Shown here: in pieces, positions 7,747 to 13,253 of the stretch | Numbering within the stretch: the first letter of the stretch is position 1 | Layout of the letters: the number at the start of each line of letters is the position of its first letter | Notes under the pieces: model-generated | What the model was told of the DNA's origin: nothing | What the model saw: the letters and a program-made list of their open reading frames with translations, nothing else | Database searches by the model: none | DNA from: a virus | Reading direction: 5' to 3' (one strand) | Length of the DNA: 26,049 nucleotides | Virus record (IMG/VR): IMGVR_UViG_3300027971_000198 | Location: 1-26,049 of that record | Position numbers and translations under genes: made by a program

Positions 7747-7995
7747 ATGAAAGACGAATACGCCGTAACAATTTGGAGTCCAAACAGCAAGCACAACAGC
7801 CGCTGCGCCTGCTGTAAACCCAACAACTGGATGAGCGCAGCCCGCATTACGTCAGAACACGCCGGGCAATGGTGCGCGGAAGTGTTTGACGGCGGAAGCG
7901 TGACGCGGTACGCAGCAGGCAACACACCAAGCGAAGCAGTAGCGAAAGCTATTGCCGCCGTTATTGAGTTTCGCAGCAGCTGGGTTTCAGCATGA
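7747..7995 (+). CDS. Hypothetical protein with CACC motif
   Basis: An 82-residue protein; AAAGGA lies 6 bases before the ATG. A Cys cluster (CACC at about 20-23) and a Trp-Cys further on could bind metal, but the spacing does not match a known zinc fold. The second half (SVTRYAAGNTPSEAVAKAIAAVIEF) has the pattern of a small strand plus amphipathic helix, like many phage early proteins. It follows the second folded intergenic element and is coupled to the next gene by ATGA. Confidence 0.65.
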   Translation: MKDEYAVTIWSPNSKHNSRCACCKPNNWMSAARITSEHAGQWCAEVFDGGSVTRYAAGNTPSEAVAKAIAAVIEFRSSWVSA

Positions 7996-8315
7996 CCCCG
8001 ACCGATACAAACGGCTGGCTGGGCGTGTGCTTGATCGCAGGCGTTCCAATTTGGGCAGGTCTTGTAGCTAGCTCAATAAAAAACCAGTACCGACGCGCTC
8101 GCGGTCAATGGCTAGAAGGTGACGCGGTGCGGTGTCCAGAGTGCGGAAGGCGAGCGCGGTTGGAGCACTGGTACGGCGCTGAAGATTGTTCGATGCTCGC
8201 AACCGTCTGCTGCTCTGCCGTAGTGGTCGCGGAGTCCGAGCCGGACGGCGCACTGCTGTACCCGTATGGAGTTCGACTTTGGAACGTAAACACAAAACGA
8301 AAGGTGACCCGATGA
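7992..8315 (+). CDS. Hypothetical TM protein with CPECG zinc motif
   Basis: A 107-residue protein starting in the ATGA of the previous stop. Residues 8-27 are a likely membrane segment (WLGVCLIAGVPIWAGLVA). A CPECG motif near residues 48-52 and a CC near 74 give four cysteines that could form a zinc ribbon on the cytoplasmic side. No family recognised. It is coupled to the receiver-like fragment that follows, again by ATGA. Confidence 0.65.
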   Translation: MTPTDTNGWLGVCLIAGVPIWAGLVASSIKNQYRRARGQWLEGDAVRCPECGRRARLEHWYGAEDCSMLATVCCSAVVVAESEPDGALLYPYGVRLWNVNTKRKVTR

Positions 8316-8431
8316 CAACCCTAACCCTAATTGAGCCGGACGAAGTAATTCGCACGTTTCTGGAAGATAACTTTACCTGCGACGGGTACGCCGTCGAAGC
8401 TTTCGCCACTACTGCGGAGGCGGGAGCATGA
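8312..8431 (+). CDS. Receiver-domain N-terminal half, 39 residues
   Basis: ATG at 8312 overlaps the previous stop, GGTGA lies upstream, and the TGA overlaps the next ATG, so the frame is held on both sides. The sequence 'LTLIEPDEVIRTFLEDNF' followed by 'CDGYAVEAFATTAEA' has the beta1-alpha1-beta2-alpha2 pattern of CheY-like receivers, close to the 'LLIEDD..IRTFLADNLTADGY' start I recall from actinobacterial response regulators. The protein stops before beta3, so the phosphorylated Asp, the Thr/Ser and the Lys are all missing. It cannot act as a normal receiver. It may be a remnant or a decoy; the identity is a pattern match, not verified. Confidence 0.55.
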   Translation: MTTLTLIEPDEVIRTFLEDNFTCDGYAVEAFATTAEAGA

Positions 8432-8682
8432 ACACGCCAACGCCAAACGAACGCGCAGAGCGAGCCGAATCAACCCTGTGGGAATACCGGCCAATGCTCA
8501 GCAACTTCTCACAACAAAGTTGGTATCGCCAAGAAGTCGAGCAAGCACTAGCCGACCTAGTTTGCGATGCCGCGCACCTACTGTCCCAACTAGGCGAGGC
8601 GGAGCCGGTAGCGCGGCTCGCAACACGCCTAGAAACAGCACTAGAAACACACTACGAAAAAGAGGTTCGAGGCGATGAGTGA
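8428..8682 (+). CDS. Hypothetical helical protein
   Basis: An 84-residue, mostly helical protein rich in Glu, Arg, Ala and Leu. The ATG is inside the ATGA shared with the receiver-like fragment, and a GGAGGCGGGAGC stretch upstream is both repeat and ribosome site. One internal segment (LGEAEPVA) is encoded by a degenerate copy of the GAGGCGGAAGCGG repeat. No domain recognised. Confidence 0.6.
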   Translation: MNTPTPNERAERAESTLWEYRPMLSNFSQQSWYRQEVEQALADLVCDAAHLLSQLGEAEPVARLATRLETALETHYEKEVRGDE

Positions 8683-8833
8683 GGCGGAAGAGCTGCTAAT
8701 CAACCTATACGCCTACCTTCTGCGCTCCTGGACTGGGGAGGCGGAGGCGGCAACGGTCTTGCTAACAATCGAAAATCGAATTGGTGAATACGTACTCAGC
8801 CAAGCACAAACACGAGGAGTGAAAGCAGCATGA
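8675..8833 (+). CDS. Hypothetical 52-residue helical protein
   Basis: This small gene fills the gap between its neighbours: its ATG overlaps the previous stop by 8 bases (ATGAGTGA) and its TGA overlaps the next ATG (ATGA). The product is 52 residues, acidic and helical, starting MSEAEELLINLYAYLL, with GEAEAA encoded by the module's repeat. The tiling and GAGG upstream support it. Function unknown. Confidence 0.6.
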   Translation: MSEAEELLINLYAYLLRSWTGEAEAATVLLTIENRIGEYVLSQAQTRGVKAA

Positions 8834-9069
8834 GCGATAGAACAATCACAAGCACTGAGCTGAAAGAGTTGCGCGAATGGTTCGCGGCCCGAATTCAGGG
8901 TTGGGACGAACTCACAAACGCCAACCGACGAGCTTGGGAGGCGGAAGCGGTAGACACACTGGAAGATGATTGGAGCATCGGCAGCAACAGTGTCGTAGAG
9001 ATCCCCGCACGATCATCGGTCAGCGGAGAGCCCGAAACCATGTATTTCCCTTACAAAGCGAAGGCATGA
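8830..9069 (+). CDS. Hypothetical protein
   Basis: A 79-residue protein starting in ATGA, with GGAG about 13 bases upstream. A helical N-terminal part (ELKELREWFAARI) leads to WEAEAV, encoded by an exact copy of the dispersed 15-base repeat (8937-8951), and then a beta-like tail. No family recognised. It is coupled to the following gene through ATGA at 9066. Confidence 0.6.
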   Translation: MSDRTITSTELKELREWFAARIQGWDELTNANRRAWEAEAVDTLEDDWSIGSNSVVEIPARSSVSGEPETMYFPYKAKA

Positions 9070-9353
9070 TGAGCTACAGGAAAGTCACATACACAGCACC
9101 TAGCGAGAGAACCGGAACCTACATAGCTAGCGGCGACCCCGACAGAATCCAAGCAATCACAAGCCTGCTTTTGAGCTCAATTACAACCGGAGCAAGCGCC
9201 GAACAACACCTAGACAATATGTACCAAGCGGCAACGTGTTTGGCGGCGGAGCTTGAGATTATTGACAACAGCCTTGAGTACGAACACACGTATTCGGCAC
9301 TCGGCGCAATCCTGGTCGCGCTTGGCGAGTTTCTCGGGCCGGAGAAAGCATGA
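9066..9353 (+). CDS. Hypothetical helical protein
   Basis: 95 residues from ATG at 9066, which overlaps the previous stop; a second ATG at 9069 is equally possible and leaves AAGG slightly better placed. After a short basic beta-like start (YRKVTYTAPSERTG) the protein is a long helical bundle pattern rich in Leu, Ala and Glu. No family recognised. It ends in ATGA shared with the HTH gene. Confidence 0.6.
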   Translation: MMSYRKVTYTAPSERTGTYIASGDPDRIQAITSLLLSSITTGASAEQHLDNMYQAATCLAAELEIIDNSLEYEHTYSALGAILVALGEFLGPEKA

Positions 9354-9568
9354 GCGACACGCCGACAATCGAACAGATCAAAGCAACCCGCCAACGCCTA
9401 CTAGAAGTTAGGGCGGAGGCGGAAGCGGTCGCGCAAGAGTTCTACAACCTGCTTGCCAAAGCCCGCTTGTACGGCCTGAACCTAAGTGAAATCGGCAGAG
9501 AGCTTGACGTAAGCAACCAGGCGATTCACCAATGGCTCAACAGAGCGGACGCTACCCGTCCCGAGTAG
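9350..9568 (+). CDS. Small HTH DNA-binding protein, last gene of plus operon
   Basis: A 72-residue protein. Residues 1-38 form a charged helix containing EAEAV from a further exact copy of the 15-base repeat; residues 43-66, 'GLNLSEIGRELDVSNQAIHQWL', are a clear helix-turn-helix of the sigma-region-4 or MerR-like kind. It probably regulates transcription of this module or of the phage early genes. Its last 17 bases overlap the end of the convergent minus-strand gene at 9552. Confidence 0.65.
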   Translation: MSDTPTIEQIKATRQRLLEVRAEAEAVAQEFYNLLAKARLYGLNLSEIGRELDVSNQAIHQWLNRADATRPE

Positions 9569-9725
9569 TTTCCGGGCCGTACTGATCAACCTCAACCATC
9601 GGCACAAGGGAGCCGTCAGTGGCGCGGATTAGTTCCTCGTTATTGGCGGCTTCTTCCACGTAATCAGGGTGAATCTTCACAACGTGACGTTTGCCATTGT
9701 TGAGTAGTACCCACGTCCAAGTCAC
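9552..9725 (-). CDS. Hypothetical small protein
   Basis: I place the start at GTG 9725, which has GGAGG 4 bases upstream and shares GTGA with the previous stop; an ATG at 9740 is possible but has no ribosome site. The product has 57 residues, with a beta-like 'TWTWVLLNNGKRHVVKIHPDY' front and an acidic tail. No family recognised. It is the last gene of its operon and converges with the plus-strand HTH gene. Confidence 0.55.
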   Translation of the reverse strand: MTWTWVLLNNGKRHVVKIHPDYVEEAANNEELIRATDGSLVPMVEVDQYGPETTRDG

Positions 9726-9967
9726 AGTTCCTCCAACCATTCAGACGCAGTGCGGCGAACCGTGCTGAAGTTAGTTATTGCGGAGGCGTAAGCGGGGCCA
9801 TCGTGACGTTCCAGAGCGTCAATCGCATCGTCAAGCTTGGACCTGGCCTCCAAGAGGGTGGCTTTCAGAAGGATCAGGAACTTCTCGTCGTCCTCGGAGT
9901 CGCCAATAGGCTTCGTGGATTCCGACCAACTCGACACAGTACGCTTGCTCCTCAGATGTAGTGACAT
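9722..9967 (-). CDS. Hypothetical helical protein overlapping the HNH gene
   Basis: From the ATG at 9967 (AGGA 8 bases upstream) the protein has 81 residues, and its first 46 codons overlap the 3' end of the HNH gene in another frame. The second half (ARSKLDDAIDALERHDGPAYASAITNFSTVRRTASEWL) is a convincing two-helix pattern. A shorter form from a TTG near 9853 would nearly remove the overlap but has a weak ribosome site. The gene is probably real; the start is not settled. Confidence 0.5.
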   Translation of the reverse strand: MSLHLRSKRTVSSWSESTKPIGDSEDDEKFLILLKATLLEARSKLDDAIDALERHDGPAYASAITNFSTVRRTASEWLEEL

Positions 9968-10196
9968 GGATTAGTTCCTGCCGATGCCCAGTGCGATGAT
10001 CCGCAACGTCATACGAGCGATGGCACGGGGGGCAGAGGGGCAGGCAGTTTCGGGGATCCTCGCCGGCCCCAGAATGAATCGGGATGCGTGATCTCGGGAT
10101 CAGGTGCGCTGCTTCTAGCCGGCCCCCAGTACCGCAGAGGCGGCAGCGGCCCTCAGCTTCGACCTTCTGCCTAAACGCTTTCCAATCGCGCTTCAC
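9831..10196 (-). CDS. HNH endonuclease
   Basis: A 121-residue protein from a GTG at 10196 with GGAGG 4 bases upstream. Two Cys pairs, C18/C21 and C55/C58, would hold a structural zinc. The beta-beta-alpha metal site shows AAH (H31), N50 and H59 in the order of an HNH nuclease. Phage HNH proteins of this size either work with the terminase in packaging cleavage or are free-standing homing nucleases. Here it is far from TerL (5 kb) and lies among small early genes, so I cannot choose. A run GAGGCGGCAGCGG in its coding sequence resembles the dispersed repeat of the plus-strand module. Confidence 0.8.
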   Translation of the reverse strand: MKRDWKAFRQKVEAEGRCRLCGTGGRLEAAHLIPRSRIPIHSGAGEDPRNCLPLCPPCHRSYDVADHRTGHRQELIHVTTSEEQAYCVELVGIHEAYWRLRGRREVPDPSESHPLGGQVQA

Positions 10197-10216
10197 AGTT
10201 CCTCCAAAGAATTTGA

Positions 10217-10339
10217 GCCCCGGCTGCGACCTCGGTCGAGGGGGCGAGCGAAAGGTGAGCCGGGGCGGTCGGCGCAAGCGCCGACACCTAATGTCACGCA
10301 ACCCGGAAAACGGCAGGGGTGTACGCGACTTGTGGACAA
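10217..10339. promoter_or_regulatory. Hairpin pair and DnaA-box-like site upstream of HNH gene
   Basis: GCCCCGGC (10217-10224) pairs with GCCGGGGC (10259-10266), and GTCGGCG (10268-10274) pairs with CGCCGAC (10279-10285) around CAAG. TGTGGACAA at 10331-10339 is the complement of the actinobacterial DnaA box TTGTCCACA. No gene was found in 10197-10364. The hairpins would be in the mRNA leader of the HNH gene. Confidence 0.5.
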
Positions 10340-10364
10340 CCATAAAGTAAGGGTCGGACGGAAC

Positions 10365-10460
10365 TTATTTGGAGGTGACTTTACGGACGCAAGACCGGCT
10401 GCAATACGGGGCGTAGAGAGCGTCCTTCAGCAGCTTCTTGCCACAATAAACACACTTCAA
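10365..10460 (-). CDS. 31-residue zinc-finger microprotein
   Basis: A TTG at 10460 shares TTGA with the stop of the upstream HTH gene and has GAGGG 7 bases upstream. The product is only 31 residues with CVYC near the start (C3, C6) and C20/C24 (CSRSC), separated by 13 residues, followed by a basic tail. This is the pattern of a minimal zinc ribbon or of host-derived 'YCS..C' fingers. It probably binds nucleic acid or a protein partner. The start, spacing and Cys pattern make it credible despite its size. Confidence 0.6.
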   Translation of the reverse strand: MKCVYCGKKLLKDALYAPYCSRSCVRKVTSK

Positions 10461-10942
10461 GCGACGGCCCTCATCTTGCCCACGAACCCGTGCGATAAAC
10501 CAAACTCGGCAGCGATGGCACGGATACTTCTGTCACCCTTGTCGAGGGCGGCCATAACGCGCTCCCTGACCTCCTGCCGGTACTCCCTGACGGTTCGTAC
10601 ATGAATCCCGTAGGCGTACGCCACAGTGCCCTCAGAACGCCTGTCACGGGCAACGGCAACCTTCAGCTCAAGTGTCCCGTACTCCGCCTTATGAACTCGG
10701 CTCACCTTGTACCCGCGAAGCTCATCAACGATCTCACTAATGATCTTCAGGCGCACGTTGTCGTTCGGTGCGTTATTCCACCTGGCATGAAACTCGTAAA
10801 CCCTTGATCCGTACTCCTGGGGCAATGGGTTCGTGCGCTCAGATCCTTTGACTCGCTCCCGGTCGAACGCAACAGCGGGGCCACTGGCGCACAGGACGAG
10901 CTCGGTGAGCTTTGCCTTGTAAAGCAGGTCAAGCCCCCGCAA
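10457..10942 (-). CDS. HTH regulatory protein
   Basis: 161 residues from a TTG at 10942 (AAAGGG 7 bases upstream), overlapping the previous gene by 14 bases. The N-terminal half is helical without motif; the C-terminal half has two helix-turn-helix patterns, one near 100-120 (SEGTVAYAYGIHVRTVREYR) and one at the very end (DRSIRAIAAEFGLSHGFVGKM). This looks like a transcription factor, resembling sigma-like HTH proteins of phages. It is the second gene behind the attP-proximal inverted repeat and may control the 11156-9552 operon. The precise family is not recognised. Confidence 0.65.
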   Translation of the reverse strand: MRGLDLLYKAKLTELVLCASGPAVAFDRERVKGSERTNPLPQEYGSRVYEFHARWNNAPNDNVRLKIISEIVDELRGYKVSRVHKAEYGTLELKVAVARDRRSEGTVAYAYGIHVRTVREYRQEVRERVMAALDKGDRSIRAIAAEFGLSHGFVGKMRAVA

Positions 10943-11156
10943 CTATGTGCCCTTTCAGCAGCTCGATTTCAGCCTGAAGCTCAGTGATCAGCTCACGAGA
11001 CTTCTTTAGAGTCTCTCTGACCAGCAGCAGCTCCCACTGTGTACTCTCAAGCTCCTTCTCGACCTTGCCTAACGCGGTTACGGGGCCAACGTCACCCCAC
11101 CCGGGGAACACTGTGGGAACATTCGTATCCCCAGTAGACACAACGGTTTTACGCAT
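10929..11156 (-). CDS. Hypothetical coiled-coil protein
   Basis: A 75-residue protein; ATG at 11156 follows GAGG at 8 bases, and the GAGG lies inside the inverted repeat at 11160-11179. Residues 1-30 are Gly/Val/Pro-rich and probably disordered; residues 31-70 are a strong coiled coil (KVEKELESTQWELLLVRETL...). It begins the operon that continues through the HTH gene to 9552. Function unknown. Confidence 0.65.
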   Translation of the reverse strand: MRKTVVSTGDTNVPTVFPGWGDVGPVTALGKVEKELESTQWELLLVRETLKKSRELITELQAEIELLKGHIVAGA

Positions 11157-11159
11157 TGA

Positions 11160-11179
11160 CGTAACCTCGTTGTGTTACG
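11160..11179. promoter_or_regulatory. Inverted repeat CGTAAC-N8-GTTACG (candidate operator)
   Basis: Perfect 6-bp arms around 8 bases, overlapping the ribosome site of the gene starting at 11156. Read on the minus strand it is nearly the same as the repeat at 19250-19269 (17 of 20 bases). A protein bound here would block transcription or translation of the operon. Confidence 0.55.
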
Positions 11180-11218
11180 CGCCCCGTAAACATTGAGGAT
11201 CTGGCACTGCGGCTAAAC

Positions 11219-11265
11219 ATGGTAAGGAAGGGGTCGCCGGTTCGAGTCCGGCAGAGGGCTTCCAA
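11219..11265 (+). other. attP core: 3' part of a tRNA-Thr gene
   Basis: From ATGGTAAGG the sequence follows the anticodon loop (GGT), variable region, a perfect T-arm (GCCGG at 11236-11240, TTCGAGT, CCGGC at 11248-11252) and the acceptor 3' strand AGAGGGC with discriminator T (11260). The D-arm and 5' acceptor strand are absent, so it is not a working tRNA. Lying beside the integrase gene, it is most likely the attachment core that restores the host tRNA-Thr(GGT) after integration. Confidence 0.8.
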
Positions 11266-11279
11266 GAAAGACGGGCGAT

Positions 11280-11456
11280 TCAGCACTTTGACTCTCCTTC
11301 CAAACTGCCTTCGGGGTACGTCAGGGGTACATTTGCCGTCAGAGGGCGAACCTCATTACCTAATGGCGTTATGTTTTCAGTCTCCTCGGCGTACAGGTCA
11401 ACGCACAAGAACATTGAGGTCGGCTTGACCTTGGTTCGACGCTGAAAGAACCTCAT
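11280..11456 (-). CDS. Hypothetical small protein next to attP
   Basis: ATG at 11456 overlaps the previous stop (ATGA) and has AAGGAG about 9 bases upstream, better than the in-frame GTG at 11477. The 58-residue product starts MRFFQRRTKVK, basic, then beta-like and acidic, without a recognised domain. It is the third gene of the integrase operon and ends about 15 bases from the tRNA-like core, so it may be an excisionase-like partner; that is only position-based. Confidence 0.5.
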   Translation of the reverse strand: MRFFQRRTKVKPTSMFLCVDLYAEETENITPLGNEVRPLTANVPLTYPEGSLEGESKC

Positions 11457-11677
11457 CGCAACTTGCTCCTTCTCCACAGCGGCAACCGACCAGTCCTAAA
11501 CCGTTCCAGTGCCTCAGGGATTTCAGCGTTCAGCAAAGCTCCGCTCTTGGAGTACGGCATCAGGTCGTAGTAACAGGAGATGCAGACCACGGTTTCCCCA
11601 TCAAAAGTTCCATCGTCGTCGCCGTCCCCGAAGCCTTGGCAGCGCTTCATTAGCGCCCTGCATGGTGCGGGGTTCAT
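11453..11677 (-). CDS. Hypothetical Cys-rich protein downstream of integrase
   Basis: 74 residues, starting in the ATGA formed with the integrase stop. Four cysteines (C6, C13 and a CISC pair near 32-35) surround an Asp/Gly-rich loop (GFGDGDDDGTFDG), suggesting a small zinc-binding fold. The C-terminus is basic (LWRRSKLR). It is co-translated with the integrase; a directionality or DNA-binding role is possible but not shown. Confidence 0.6.
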   Translation of the reverse strand: MNPAPCRALMKRCQGFGDGDDDGTFDGETVVCISCYYDLMPYSKSGALLNAEIPEALERFRTGRLPLWRRSKLR

Positions 11678-12681
11678 GCCGTCCCCCTGACTGCTGCCAC
11701 GGCATCCTCGACACGATGATTCTGGCCAGCCATCTCCGCAGTGATCCCCGCGTAATGCCTTGACATCACCTCCAACGTATGACCTGCCATCAGCGCGACC
11801 TCACCAGGCGACCAGCGGCCATCAGCAATCGTCAAGCTCACATACGTTGACCTCAAGCGATAGGGAACGTCGGCCCTGTGGAACTCCCGGCCAATCCCAA
11901 GCTCGTCCAATACTGGCTTCCATGTGTACCGCCGCCACGAACGCCAATCAACATCGGGAAACAAGAGCTCATCCCCTGAGTCCCACGCTGCGAGATCCTC
12001 ACGCAAGAACTCATACAAGTGAACTGGGCGCTCCCTGCGAGTCTTAGAACCCCACACTCTGAGTGTCCGCTCTTTCACTGCTGAAACTGGAAGGGCTAAG
12101 AGTTCTTTTGGCCTGAGCCCTGCGTACGCGAGGACACTGACCATCGTGCGATCACGCAAGTCCAAAGCGCCTCGGATCTGCTCAACCTCCGAAATACTGA
12201 ACGGTTCAGGTGCAAGACGCTGATCAACCTTTGGTTTCGGCAACTCCCGAATCGGGTTGTACTCAAGCTCCCCCGCGATCACCGCTGTCGAGAGAATCCC
12301 CTGAACCATGCCAACAGCCTTCTTCTTGGTTGGTGCCGGCACACTTCTTAAGTCTTGGTTCATCCAGTCGTGAAGGCGCTTCGGGGTCAGGTCACGCAAC
12401 TCCAACAGCCCAATGCTTTCTTTCGCGTACCGCTCCCAATACCCCGCATACGTTTTGATCGTGTCGTAAGTCAAGTCCCGGCTATCAAGGTAGGTGTCGA
12501 AGTGATCCGCGAGCGTTGACTTGCCGCGCTCCAACTCCACCAAGCCCTTACCCTGAGCCATGCGACGTAGTTCACTCTCGGCCTTCACAGCGTCACGCTT
12601 CAGGTCAAACGTTCTACTGACGTTCTTCCCACCGACCCTATATCGGACACGATATTTGCCATCCCGCTCTTCAATACTCAT
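11674..12681 (-). CDS. int: Tyrosine recombinase integrase
   Basis: 335 residues, the usual size. N-terminal AP2-like arm-binding part (1-50), a SAM-like core-binding domain (55-155) and a catalytic domain (160-335). Catalytic residues visible: R190 (YAGLRPKEL), K213 (GSKTRR), R278 (PYRLRSTYVS), H301 (MAGHT) and the nucleophile Y310 (SRHYAG). In the HxLRHT box the first His is Tyr and the second Ser, an unusual but seen variation. GAGGGGG 4 bases before the ATG. It catalyses insertion at the attB in a host tRNA-Thr, whose 3' end is present at 11219-11265, about 410 bases beyond the end of the gene. Confidence 0.93.
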   Translation of the reverse strand: MSIEERDGKYRVRYRVGGKNVSRTFDLKRDAVKAESELRRMAQGKGLVELERGKSTLADHFDTYLDSRDLTYDTIKTYAGYWERYAKESIGLLELRDLTPKRLHDWMNQDLRSVPAPTKKKAVGMVQGILSTAVIAGELEYNPIRELPKPKVDQRLAPEPFSISEVEQIRGALDLRDRTMVSVLAYAGLRPKELLALPVSAVKERTLRVWGSKTRRERPVHLYEFLREDLAAWDSGDELLFPDVDWRSWRRYTWKPVLDELGIGREFHRADVPYRLRSTYVSLTIADGRWSPGEVALMAGHTLEVMSRHYAGITAEMAGQNHRVEDAVAAVRGTA

Positions 12682-12722
12682 AGAACCCCCTCAGGTATCC
12701 TTTCGTTTGTCACCTAATCGTA

Positions 12723-13241
12723 CTATGTCTCAGGGCATAATTCCATTATGCGACGGCCAAGCCACTCACTAACCGTTGCAGTCACCCCGTCACCACACGC
12801 CGCGTACCTACGACCATCCGGCGCTGGCATATCCTCATTCGGAACGTACCCCGGCTCAAACCACCGAGGCGTATCCACGAGACTTGGCCCGTTGAGCAGC
12901 GTCCATCCATCGGGCCAACCTTGAAGGCGCTCGCACTCAACCGGCGTAAGGCGACGCACAAGCGCTTGTTGACGCACTGCGGAATAACCTTGACCTGGAC
13001 GGCCTCCCTGCTTTTGCAACGTAGGCGCAACGTCCATTTCACGAACTTCATCTCGCACATTCATCGCAAATGCTTTTGTTTCGTCAAGTTCATTATTCAT
13101 GCCCCCCCCCGCAATCGACACGGCAGGCGGCGACGGAATACCAATGCCAGACCCAACTTGCAAAGTAGGAAAAGTTTCAGTGCTGGCGTCAACGCTTATT
13201 GACCCGCCAGTGCTGCGGAAACTAATCGGTTTGTCACTCAT
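12723..13241 (-). CDS. C5-cytosine methyltransferase, C-terminal part (motifs IX-X)
   Basis: 172 residues from ATG 13241, in the same frame as the 13254-14066 gene but after its TGA. It holds part of the target-recognition domain, then motif IX 'VRRLTPVECERLQGWPDGW' and motif X-like 'ACGDGVTATVSEWLG'. The overlap ATGAGTGA at 13234-13241 joins it to a reading frame that continues from the N-terminal part. A run of nine G (13102-13110) encodes AGGG inside the gene and is prone to slippage. Either this is the beta subunit of a two-chain enzyme like M.AquI, or one gene broken by frameshift. Confidence 0.75.
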   Translation of the reverse strand: MSDKPISFRSTGGSISVDASTETFPTLQVGSGIGIPSPPAVSIAGGGMNNELDETKAFAMNVRDEVREMDVAPTLQKQGGRPGQGYSAVRQQALVRRLTPVECERLQGWPDGWTLLNGPSLVDTPRWFEPGYVPNEDMPAPDGRRYAACGDGVTATVSEWLGRRIMELCPET

Positions 13242-13253
13242 CGCCAACCACAA

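Noticed and set aside
11219-11265. Complete tRNA-Thr gene
   Set aside because: Only the anticodon-to-3' part is present; the upstream sequence does not form a D-arm or pair with the acceptor 3' strand.
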